DNA of 14,330 nt, from contig CAZCRE010000031.1 of assembly GCA_964501075.1 (NCBI GenBank), forward strand, positions 1 through 14,330, read 5' to 3'. This DNA comes from CAZCRE01 sp964501075 (lineage in GTDB: Archaea; Thermoproteota; Bathyarchaeia; Bathyarchaeales; Bathycorpusculaceae). Shown here one piece after another: positions 1 to 6,425 of the stretch (position 1 is its first letter; each line of letters opens with the position of its first letter). The notes beneath the pieces were generated by a model, which saw nothing but the letters and a program-made list of their open reading frames with translations, did not search any database and was not told the DNA's origin. The position numbers were made by a program, and so were the translations under genes.

Positions 1-48
1 ACTGAGTGGACGAAGAGAACTGGCAAGAAAATAGGCGAATCAGCATAG
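1..48 (+). CDS. C-terminal tail of an unidentified protein (partial)
   Basis: The first plus-strand frame is open from the window edge and ends at a TAG at 46-48, giving TEWTKRTGKKIGESA. It would be the end of a gene convergent with the acyl-CoA synthetase, whose stop lies 83 bases further on. Fifteen residues are too few to name a family, and the reading could be chance. Confidence 0.25.
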   Translation, partial: TEWTKRTGKKIGESA

Positions 49-103
49 CAGAATGTGGGCAAGGGGGAAAGGCGGTTTCGCAGCATATGACAAGTCTTGT
101 TGG

Positions 104-120
104 CAGAATAAGAGAAAAGC
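104..120 (-). terminator. possible T-rich terminator of the acyl-CoA synthetase gene
   Basis: On the minus strand, about 12-28 bases past the synthetase stop codon, the transcript would run through a pyrimidine-rich stretch (CTTTTCTCTTATTCTG). Archaeal termination often uses U-rich tracts of this kind. A small inverted repeat, ACAAG-T-CTTGT at 90-100, lies just beyond it. No strong hairpin is present, so this is a weak call. Confidence 0.35.
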
Positions 121-131
121 GAATTGCGAGC

Positions 132-1877
132 CTAAGTCGTTGTCTTTGATTTTTCCTCTTCCTGTAGAACCCTTCTGAGAACCTTGCCCACCAAAGTCAT
201 CGGCAACTCCTTTCTGAATTCTAGTTCCCTTATTGCTTTGTAGGGTGCGACCTTTTCGTTCACGAATTTCTTTATTTCCTCTTCAGTCGCTGTCGCGCCA
301 TCTTTCAGCACCACAAACGCCTTTGGTATCTCTCCTGCCACCGGATCGGGCTTACCAACGACTGCGCACAATTTGACAGACGGATGCTCGTAGAGCACAT
401 CTTCGATCTCTCTCGGGTAAACGCTGTAACCTTTGTACTTGATTAGATCTTTCTTTCTGTCAGTGATGTAAAAGTAGCCATCTTCATCCATCTTTCCGAT
501 GTCGCCCGTGTAGAGCCACTCGTCACGGAGAACGGCAGCGGATTCTTCAGACATCTTCCAGTAACCCTTCATAACTTGTGGACCTTTGACCACAAGTTCC
601 CCTGTTTCACCCAATTCCATTTCCTTTTCTCCAGTTTCCATATCCATGATTTTGGCGTCCGTGTCAGGCCAAGGCAGGCCAATGCTGCCTACTTTGACCG
701 TTTTCATCGACCTGTCAAGCGGATTACAATGTGTGACGGGTGAGGACTCCGTAAGACCATAGCCTTCCACAAGAACTCCGCCAGTCATTTCCATCCACTT
801 CTTCTGCACGTCGGGCGGAAGCGGAGCCGAACCAGAAATGCAGAAACGCACAGACTTTAAATCGTACCTGTTCAAGCCCGGATGAGCTAGGAGTAGGGCA
901 TACATGGTTGGAGCCCCACAGAACACTGTAGCCTTATGCTTCTGAATGGCCTTCAACGTGCCTAGGACGTTAAATTGTGGAAGCATGACCATTTTTCCGG
1001 CTAAGTAGATAGGCGCGTTCATGCCTGTCGTCATTCCATAGATGTGGAACAGGGGCAACACTGTGAGAAAGGTTTCCTCACCTTCAGTGCCTCTAAGCCA
1101 CGCTGCACAGGCAACGGCATTTGAAACCAAGTTCATATGCGTCAGCATCGCGCCCTTCGCGGTTCCAGTTGTTCCACCCGTGTATTGCAGAGCAGCTAAG
1201 TCCTCTTTTGGATCAATCTCAACCTTGGGCGGGTTTGGTGGGTACTTGTTCAGCAAGTCTTGGAAAAGAAAAGTGTTCGGTCCAAGCTCAACTTTGTATG
1301 AAGGAATCTTCTTCATCAGAGACCCAAGAAACGCCAGCGTCTTGGGCATGTAGTCCTTCAAGCTTGCAACAATAACTCTTTTCAGTTTAGTCTTGCCCAT
1401 AACTTTTTGCACGATTGGATAGAGCACGTCAAGGACAACTATCGTCTCCGCCTCGGAATCGCTCAGTTGATGCTCAACCTCACGCTCCTTATACAATGGG
1501 CTGATCGCAGTTTCAATCGCCCCGATCTTCAGAACGCCATAATAGGCTATAACGAATTGAGGCATGTTCGCCAAGAAAAGAGCAACCTTATCCCCCTTCT
1601 TGACACCTAGATCGCTGAGAGCGGTCGCAAATCTGTCACTAGCCGAATCCAACTCTCGATAGGTCATTGGCTTGTCAAAATACACGATAGCAGTTTTGCT
1701 AGGATACTTTTCGGCTTTCGTTTTTAGAAGATTGGAAAGTGAAGCCTCAGGATATTCAATGCTTCTTGGTACGCCTTCCGGCCAAGATCTGAACCAAGGC
1801 TTTTCGGATGAACTAGGAATCTGAGTCAGTCTGGACGGTTCAGATTCCTTCTTCTTAGGCTTGTTTTTCGGCGGCAT
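132..1877 (-). CDS. AMP-forming long-chain acyl-CoA synthetase (fatty acid--CoA ligase)
   Basis: This 581-residue protein activates a carboxylic acid with ATP and CoA to acyl-CoA, the entry step of the beta-oxidation pathway encoded next to it. The ANL-superfamily motifs are in order: the ATP-binding loop YTGGTTGTAKGA (about 232-243), GYGLTESSP (372-380), YTGDIG (456-461), DRKKDLIKYKGY (473-484) at the domain hinge, and GKVLRR near 564-569 with the expected catalytic lysine K565. Length is typical for long- or medium-chain ligases; substrate chain length cannot be read from sequence. The first 27 residues are a Lys/Pro/Ser-rich, low-complexity extension ahead of the normal start of the fold. 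No signal peptide or membrane segment is visible, so it should be cytoplasmic. A TATA-like box about 20 bases upstream fits a leaderless ATG start. It diverges from the alpha/beta hydrolase gene across 68 bases. Confidence 0.95.
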   Translation of the reverse strand: MPPKNKPKKKESEPSRLTQIPSSSEKPWFRSWPEGVPRSIEYPEASLSNLLKTKAEKYPSKTAIVYFDKPMTYRELDSASDRFATALSDLGVKKGDKVALFLANMPQFVIAYYGVLKIGAIETAISPLYKEREVEHQLSDSEAETIVVLDVLYPIVQKVMGKTKLKRVIVASLKDYMPKTLAFLGSLMKKIPSYKVELGPNTFLFQDLLNKYPPNPPKVEIDPKEDLAALQYTGGTTGTAKGAMLTHMNLVSNAVACAAWLRGTEGEETFLTVLPLFHIYGMTTGMNAPIYLAGKMVMLPQFNVLGTLKAIQKHKATVFCGAPTMYALLLAHPGLNRYDLKSVRFCISGSAPLPPDVQKKWMEMTGGVLVEGYGLTESSPVTHCNPLDRSMKTVKVGSIGLPWPDTDAKIMDMETGEKEMELGETGELVVKGPQVMKGYWKMSEESAAVLRDEWLYTGDIGKMDEDGYFYITDRKKDLIKYKGYSVYPREIEDVLYEHPSVKLCAVVGKPDPVAGEIPKAFVVLKDGATATEEEIKKFVNEKVAPYKAIRELEFRKELPMTLVGKVLRRVLQEEEKSKTTT

Positions 1878-1895
1878 TGCCCAAAACCCGTTTTC

Positions 1896-1903
1896 TATAT
1901 ATC
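1896..1903 (-). promoter_or_regulatory. TATA box of the acyl-CoA synthetase gene
   Basis: GATATATA on the minus strand lies about 18 bases before the ATG. With initiation roughly 23-25 bases past the box, the transcript would begin at or within a few bases of the start codon, so the mRNA would be leaderless or nearly so. Confidence 0.55.
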
Positions 1904-1915
1904 AAAGACAAGACG

Positions 1916-1923
1916 TAATAATA
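1916..1923 (+). promoter_or_regulatory. TATA-like box of the alpha/beta hydrolase gene
   Basis: TAATAATA ends 23 bases before the GTG at 1946, which places the expected transcription start on the start codon itself. It lies only about 12 bases from the opposing synthetase box. A GGAAGG at 1932-1937 offers an alternative, Shine-Dalgarno-led reading. Confidence 0.45.
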
Positions 1924-1945
1924 CTTTCGACGGAAGGACCAATCA

Positions 1946-2758
1946 GTGAAAACCGAGCAATTATGGATTCATTGCGGTGACGTACAACTATACGCTGAGT
2001 TGTGCATTCCTGATGTCATTCCAGCTCCAGCAGTGCTTGTCTGTCATGGTATGAATTCACGTGGTTTTCAAGGTCTGAGACTTTACACTCGTTTAGGGGA
2101 GGCTACATGCAAAGTAGGCTTTGTCTCTCTCGTGTTCGACTTTCAAGGCGTTGGGAGAAGCACTGGAGGCTTCGACTATGGTCTTAACGAGCGAGAAAAC
2201 GTCAAATGCGCGCTGAATTTTCTGGCGTCGAGACCTGATGTAGTTACAAGCAAGATTTTTGTCGTGGGACATAGCCTAGGTGGAGCTGTTTCGCTCTACG
2301 CGTTGCAGGATGAGACGCGAGTCAAAGGGTTAGTCTTGTGGTCTACTCCCAAGAACCACAATTACAACGTCAGAAAATTCATCAAGCGAACTAAGGGAAC
2401 TTTCGGCTTGTGCAGTTTCCTTATCTTGTCTCGGCTTGACAGGTTCTTCAATGTTTCAAAATTCTTCAAACTCGAAGTGTATGGCATAAATCTTCGCCCC
2501 AAATATGTCAAAGAAAAACTTATGAAACTGAACGAATGCGAAGCTGCTTCAAGGCTGAAAAACATTCCGTTGCTTGTGGTGATAGGGGAAAGCGATATCA
2601 TCGTAGGATTGGATGAAGCACAAGAGATTTTTGAGGCAGCTCATAATCCAAAAACGTTACTAGTGATGGATTCTGCAGACCACATTTACAAAGGAAAAGA
2701 GGCTGAATTAATTAGCAAAACGGTTGACTGGATAAAAGCTGTTGCAGATAGCATCTAG
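1946..2758 (+). CDS. alpha/beta hydrolase (serine esterase or acyl-CoA thioesterase-like)
   Basis: This 270-residue alpha/beta-hydrolase fold protein has a complete catalytic triad: nucleophile Ser110 in GHSLGG (108-113), Asp217 in GESD (214-217) and His246 in SADH (243-246). The HG of VCHGMNSRG (34-35) forms the oxyanion region. The layout, a short beta core with a cap segment around 135-195, resembles single-domain acylglycerol lipases and thioesterases. Beside the acyl-CoA synthetase a role in releasing fatty acid from an ester, or in hydrolysing acyl-CoA, is plausible, but the substrate is not shown. It starts with GTG. No signal peptide is visible, so it should be cytoplasmic. Its TAG stop shares the palindrome CTAG with the stop of the convergent DUF35 gene. 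Confidence 0.85.
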   Translation: MKTEQLWIHCGDVQLYAELCIPDVIPAPAVLVCHGMNSRGFQGLRLYTRLGEATCKVGFVSLVFDFQGVGRSTGGFDYGLNERENVKCALNFLASRPDVVTSKIFVVGHSLGGAVSLYALQDETRVKGLVLWSTPKNHNYNVRKFIKRTKGTFGLCSFLILSRLDRFFNVSKFFKLEVYGINLRPKYVKEKLMKLNECEAASRLKNIPLLVVIGESDIIVGLDEAQEIFEAAHNPKTLLVMDSADHIYKGKEAELISKTVDWIKAVADSI

Positions 2759-3195
2759 GGTGGGACGAATTCGTATGTTGGGTTTCCTTCTTGCGACACT
2801 TTGGCTACTAATTTAGCTCTCATGCCCACTTTGATCTGTGAGAGCTTGAATCCAGTAAGCCACGCGAGCACTTTCACGCCTTCTTTCAGTTTACCAATGG
2901 CTACGGTGTAAGGTTTGTATTCGGCGAAGGTTGTTGGTCTGACCACTACATGTGTGAAGGTTTCAATCTCCGCCTCATTGCTCAACTCAACCCACTGCAT
3001 ATCGGAATGCAAGCAATCTGGGCAATCAGCTGATGGCGGAAAATACAATCGTCCACATTTGTTGCATTTGGTCGCGTAGATCTTTCCTTCCTTCAATCCT
3101 TCCCAAAACTTCAGTGTCTTGGATATGGGAATCTCTTCTACGATCGTTATCGGTCTGGATTTTATTGCAGGCATAGATGTTGAAGTCATTTCCAT
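2755..3195 (-). CDS. DUF35-family zinc-ribbon/OB-fold protein, acyl-CoA/thiolase partner
   Basis: This is a small protein (146 residues) with an N-terminal helical segment, a rubredoxin-like zinc ribbon (C44-x2-C47 and C58-x2-C61) and a C-terminal OB-fold beta domain (about 68-146). Family knowledge: DUF35 proteins accompany SCP2-type thiolases. In methanogens one bridges acetoacetyl-CoA thiolase and HMG-CoA synthase and helps pass the acyl-CoA intermediate; relatives pair with steroid-degradation thiolases and hydratases. Here it follows the thiolase with zero gap (TGA then ATG), so a stoichiometric complex with that thiolase is the natural inference. The first ATG is chosen because GAGGAG sits just ahead of it inside the thiolase end; later Met codons (3 and 8) are less well placed. 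The 3' end overlaps the hydrolase gene by 4 bases. Confidence 0.88.
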   Translation of the reverse strand: MEMTSTSMPAIKSRPITIVEEIPISKTLKFWEGLKEGKIYATKCNKCGRLYFPPSADCPDCLHSDMQWVELSNEAEIETFTHVVVRPTTFAEYKPYTVAIGKLKEGVKVLAWLTGFKLSQIKVGMRAKLVAKVSQEGNPTYEFVPP

Positions 3196-4392
3196 TCATC
3201 TCCTCAGAATCGTCACGTAGCAGTAATGCCCCGTTCCACCAACGTTGTGGGCAAGTCCAACGTAGTTTTTCAGCGGAACTTGGCGGCCTTTCTCAACAGC
3301 TTCTTCCCTCAGTTGTCTGGTCAACTCGTAAACCATCGAACAGCCAGTCGCGCCTATCGGGTGCCCCTTCGCCTTAAGTCCCCCATCCATGTTTACGGGT
3401 ATCTTTCCACCGATCTCGGTTTGACCCTCGCGAACAAGCTTCACTCCTTCACCTCTCCCACAGAAACCTAGGTCTTCGTAAGCCATTATCTCCGCAATAG
3501 TAAAACAGTCATGAACTTCAGCAAAGTCAACTTGATCATGCGTGATCCCAGCAGCCTTGTATGCTCTCTGAGAAGCCACCACGCTCGCGTCCAGCCCCAC
3601 GAAGTCTTGCCTCTTGCTCAGGTTCGCCGTTCCAGACGAATAGCCTATTCCAGCAACCCACACGGGCGCGTCAATCTTCAGCTCCCGCACCTTTTCTTCA
3701 GAAGCAACAACAATCGAGGCGGCACCGTCTGTAATAGGAGAACAATCATACAGCTTCAGAGGCGAAGCAATAACCATAGAAGACAAAACATCATCAACAG
3801 TTATTCTATTTCGAAGGTGCGCAATTGGGTTCATAGCGGCATACTTGTGGTTCTTAACAGCCACTAAGGCCAAGTCCTCTTCAGTGGTTCCATACTTTGC
3901 CATGTGCGCATTAGCATAAAGCGCGTAATACGCTGGAAACGTCAATCCGAAATTGTGAAACTCCCAGAAATAGTATCCTGCTCTTCCAATCCACTCCATA
4001 GCCGTCGGAGTGTCAATCTCCCTCATCTTCTCAACACCCAAAGCCAATGCAATATCAGCATGACCACTCGCAACAGCCGAGTAAGCCGCGAAGAAAGCTG
4101 CACTACCGCTTGCACAGGCAGCTTCGCAACGCATCAATCCAGCGCCAGTTAGACCGCAATATTCCCCGACAACGACAGCTGGAAGAAGCTCTTCATACCA
4201 TGCGCCAGCTCCGACAGAACCTAAAGCAACGAATTGAATGTCCTTTGCTGTCAAACCTGCATCTTCAAGAGATGGCTTGACTGCTTCAAACGTCAGTTCT
4301 GACACGTTTGCGTCGCTTCTAACGCCGAATTTAGAGTTTCCAACACCAATGACGGCTACTCTTCGCAAATCAACCGTCCCCTGCGTGAGCAT
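3196..4392 (-). CDS. SCP2-type / archaeal acetyl-CoA C-acyltransferase (thiolase)
   Basis: This 398-residue thiolase would cleave 3-ketoacyl-CoA with CoA, or run in reverse to condense acetyl-CoA. Visible catalytic parts are Cys93 in CEAACASGSAA, His294 in the HDCF motif that replaces the NEAF of classical bacterial thiolases, and His344 in GGLKAKGHPIGATG. The C-terminal end has NVGGTGHY rather than the CIGGG of classical thiolases, which points to the SCP2/archaeal subfamily. That subfamily works with DUF35 proteins, and one follows immediately. The role could be the last beta-oxidation step or acetoacetyl-CoA formation for mevalonate synthesis; the gene neighbours favour the former, and no HMG-CoA synthase is present. 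The start is uncertain: homologues usually begin at the equivalent of codon 9-10, and a TTG at 4366-4368 preceded by AGGGGA would fit the upstream TATA box better than the ATG used here. Confidence 0.93.
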   Translation of the reverse strand: MLTQGTVDLRRVAVIGVGNSKFGVRSDANVSELTFEAVKPSLEDAGLTAKDIQFVALGSVGAGAWYEELLPAVVVGEYCGLTGAGLMRCEAACASGSAAFFAAYSAVASGHADIALALGVEKMREIDTPTAMEWIGRAGYYFWEFHNFGLTFPAYYALYANAHMAKYGTTEEDLALVAVKNHKYAAMNPIAHLRNRITVDDVLSSMVIASPLKLYDCSPITDGAASIVVASEEKVRELKIDAPVWVAGIGYSSGTANLSKRQDFVGLDASVVASQRAYKAAGITHDQVDFAEVHDCFTIAEIMAYEDLGFCGRGEGVKLVREGQTEIGGKIPVNMDGGLKAKGHPIGATGCSMVYELTRQLREEAVEKGRQVPLKNYVGLAHNVGGTGHYCYVTILRR

Positions 4393-4407
4393 AGTTGGTT
4401 TGTGTGA

Positions 4408-4415
4408 AATATAAA
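4408..4415 (-). promoter_or_regulatory. TATA box of the thiolase-DUF35 unit
   Basis: TTTATATT on the minus strand is preceded by a T/C-rich run that may also terminate the upstream hydratase transcript. Only 15 bases separate it from the ATG at 4392. The expected start of transcription, near 4385, therefore falls inside the annotated coding region and argues for the downstream TTG start at 4368. Confidence 0.5.
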
Positions 4416-4435
4416 GAAAAGCAGGTAGTCTTTAG

Positions 4436-5233
4436 CTATCTGCCTTTGAATTCTGCTTTTCTCCGTGACATGAAGGCTTCAACGCCTTCTTTGAGATCTT
4501 CTGTTGAGAAAGCCAAGCCCATCATGCTTGCTTCCAGCCGCAATCCTGCCTCCAACGGTACTTGGGTTCCGAAGTTTAAGGCATGCTTCGCGTATTTCAT
4601 GGCTACTGGTGGTCCGTCACTAAGCTTCTGGGCCATTGATCGGGTTTCATCTTTGAGCTTCTCAAAATGCACAACCTTGTTGAGCAAGCCTATCCTTAAA
4701 GCCTCGTCCGCCTTAAGCCTACTACCCAGCATCACAAGCTCCTTGGCCCTTGGCAGACCAATTAGTCTGACTAGTCTTTGTGTTCCACCCCATCCTGGAA
4801 TCAAGCCTAAGCCTATTTCTGGGCTTCCAAGTTCTGCGTGTTCGGCTGCAACTCTGAAGTCGCATGCTATTGCCAGTTCCAAACCGCCTCCAAGCGCGAA
4901 ACCGTTAATCGCCGCGATCACTGGCTTAGACATTTGTTCTATCTTCCCGAAAACGCTTTGTCCAGCTCTTGAGAACTCCTCAGCCTTGACTGGTGTGACC
5001 TTTGGAAACATGGTTACGTCGGCGCCTGCGCTGAAGGCTCTGTCGCCGTCGCCAGTTATTACGACGCACCTTATGCTGGGGTCTTTCTCTGCCGTGTCCA
5101 AGGCATCAGCCAACTCTTCGATGAGAACGTCGTTGAAGCTGTTCAGTCGGTGTGGCCTGTTCAGGATTATCCACAGAGTATTTTGTTCTCTTTCGATTTT
5201 CACAGTTTCATATGATTTGCTCAATTTGCTCAC
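4436..5233 (-). CDS. enoyl-CoA hydratase (crotonase family)
   Basis: This 265-residue single-domain crotonase has the standard length. It adds water to trans-2-enoyl-CoA to give 3-hydroxyacyl-CoA. The oxyanion-hole segments FSAGADV (67-73) and GFALGGGLELA (111-121) are present. The two acidic residues used by hydratases are there, Glu119 in GGLELA and Glu139 in GSPEIGLGLIPGWGG, which supports a true hydratase over an isomerase or hydrolase. It follows acyl-CoA dehydrogenase 1 after a 37-base gap. The GTG start is supported by a TATA-like box 25 bases upstream, and no in-frame ATG lies nearby. Many archaea carry this domain fused to the C-terminus of 3-hydroxyacyl-CoA dehydrogenase; here it is a separate gene two positions downstream of that dehydrogenase. 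Confidence 0.94.
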   Translation of the reverse strand: MSKLSKSYETVKIEREQNTLWIILNRPHRLNSFNDVLIEELADALDTAEKDPSIRCVVITGDGDRAFSAGADVTMFPKVTPVKAEEFSRAGQSVFGKIEQMSKPVIAAINGFALGGGLELAIACDFRVAAEHAELGSPEIGLGLIPGWGGTQRLVRLIGLPRAKELVMLGSRLKADEALRIGLLNKVVHFEKLKDETRSMAQKLSDGPPVAMKYAKHALNFGTQVPLEAGLRLEASMMGLAFSTEDLKEGVEAFMSRRKAEFKGR

Positions 5234-5257
5234 CGTCTCTATGTTTAGCTCGTGAGT

Positions 5258-5265
5258 CTATATTA
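5258..5265 (-). promoter_or_regulatory. candidate internal promoter before the enoyl-CoA hydratase gene
   Basis: TAATATAG on the minus strand is preceded by a purine-rich AAAAAGG that could serve as a BRE. The box edge is 25 bases from the GTG, so a transcript starting at the GTG would be leaderless. The hydratase may thus be expressed apart from, or in addition to, the upstream operon. The gap shows no convincing Shine-Dalgarno sequence. Confidence 0.4.
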
Positions 5266-5270
5266 CCTTT

Positions 5271-6425
5271 TTAGAATTTTCGAAGCAGATATTTCAACAC
5301 TGTCAGCTTCTGGATTTCCCTTGTTCCTTCATAAATCTCGGTGATCTTCGCGTCACGGTGGAATCTTTCAACTCGGTATTCGCCCAAGTATCCGTAGCCG
5401 CCCAACACTTGTATGGCAAAGTCAGTCACTTCCATAGCGATCTTGCCAGCGTAGAGTTTGGCCATGGCTGTGGACATCGGGTCCATTTTTCCAGCATCAA
5501 CCAGCCATGCAGCTCGATAGGTTAACCATCTTGCGGCTTCGATGTTCGTCATGGCTTCAGCCAAACCCGCACCTATCAATTCATGCTGCAGCAATGGTTG
5601 CCCGAAGGCTTCTCTTTGTTTGGAGTATTTGAATGCTATTTCAAAGGCGCCTTGAGCCATGCCTACGGCTTGAGCGGCGACTCCGACTCTGGTTTTGTCA
5701 AAGAACTCCATTGAGCTGTGAAAACCCTTGTTCAACTCGCCAACTACATTCCAGTCAGTGACTTTTACGTTGTCGAAGCGAACCTCACCAGTGACTGAGC
5801 AGCGAATGCCCATCTTGTCATGCAGCTTTGAAGTTTCAAGTCCTGCAGTACCCTTGTCAACAACGAACAAGGTTTCGCCTCTGTATGTCGGTCTGATTTT
5901 TGTGTCTGTCTGTGCCAGAACAACCGTAAAATCAGCGGTTGTAGCGTTTGTTATGAAAGTCTTTGTCCCATTTATCCACCACTCATTCCCGTACTTCGTG
6001 GCTGTTGTCTCCATGCGAGTTATGTCGCTTCCGCTCACGTTAGGTTCTGTAAAAGCTGCTGCTGAGATGAAATCGCCTTTGCAGATGGGTGGTAGGTATT
6101 TCTCTTTTTGTTCTTTCGTGCCTAAGACCGCAAGAAATTCGCTGCCGAAATTTCCGCCTGACACAGCAACGCCTAATGATGAATCTGCTCTGCACATCTC
6201 CTCTATTGCCAAGCAAGTTTCAAGCAATCCGTAGCCTTGTCCCCCATATTCCTCTGGGAAGCTGAGGCTCGTGAAACCCAGTTTAGCTGCTTGCCTGTAA
6301 AGTTCCAAGGGAAATTCCTCTTTCTTATCAAGCTCCAAAGCCAGTTCTGGCTTGAACTCTCTAGCGCAGAACTCTTTGACTGCTTTCACGATTCCGAGTT
6401 GTTCTTCAGTAAATTCAAACTGCAT
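5271..6425 (-). CDS. acyl-CoA dehydrogenase (paralogue 1)
   Basis: This 384-residue FAD flavoenzyme would oxidise acyl-CoA to trans-2-enoyl-CoA and pass electrons to ETF. The three-part fold is complete: an N-terminal helical domain (about 1-120), a beta domain with the flavin/substrate segments FTEPNVSGSD (125-134) and WWINGTKTFITN (149-160), and a C-terminal helical domain with RVGVAAQAVGMAQGAFE (246-262) and QVLGGYGYLGEY (339-350). The catalytic base is Glu366 in ITEIYEGTREIQ, the position used by medium- and short-chain enzymes. The usual TEPxxGSD loop has one extra residue (TEPNVSGSD). Chain length cannot be assigned. The ATG follows the TAG of the hydroxyacyl-CoA dehydrogenase with no gap, and AAAGGGG lies just upstream, which points to tight co-translation. 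Confidence 0.95.
   Translation of the reverse strand: MQFEFTEEQLGIVKAVKEFCAREFKPELALELDKKEEFPLELYRQAAKLGFTSLSFPEEYGGQGYGLLETCLAIEEMCRADSSLGVAVSGGNFGSEFLAVLGTKEQKEKYLPPICKGDFISAAAFTEPNVSGSDITRMETTATKYGNEWWINGTKTFITNATTADFTVVLAQTDTKIRPTYRGETLFVVDKGTAGLETSKLHDKMGIRCSVTGEVRFDNVKVTDWNVVGELNKGFHSSMEFFDKTRVGVAAQAVGMAQGAFEIAFKYSKQREAFGQPLLQHELIGAGLAEAMTNIEAARWLTYRAAWLVDAGKMDPMSTAMAKLYAGKIAMEVTDFAIQVLGGYGYLGEYRVERFHRDAKITEIYEGTREIQKLTVLKYLLRKF

Noticed and set aside
2765..2774. Perfect palindrome ACGAATTCGT near the convergent gene ends
   Set aside because: It encodes conserved C-terminal residues of the DUF35 protein and is short; it is likely coding coincidence, although it could add a weak stem to a hydrolase 3' end.
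4395..5255. 286-codon plus-strand open frame opposite the enoyl-CoA hydratase
   Set aside because: It is the complement of a well-conserved crotonase with both catalytic glutamates; the antisense translation is Ser/Leu/Pro-rich and matches no family I recognise.
5728..6234. 168-codon plus-strand open frame opposite acyl-CoA dehydrogenase 1
   Set aside because: Antisense shadow of a conserved flavoenzyme region, with no promoter or ribosome-binding site of its own.
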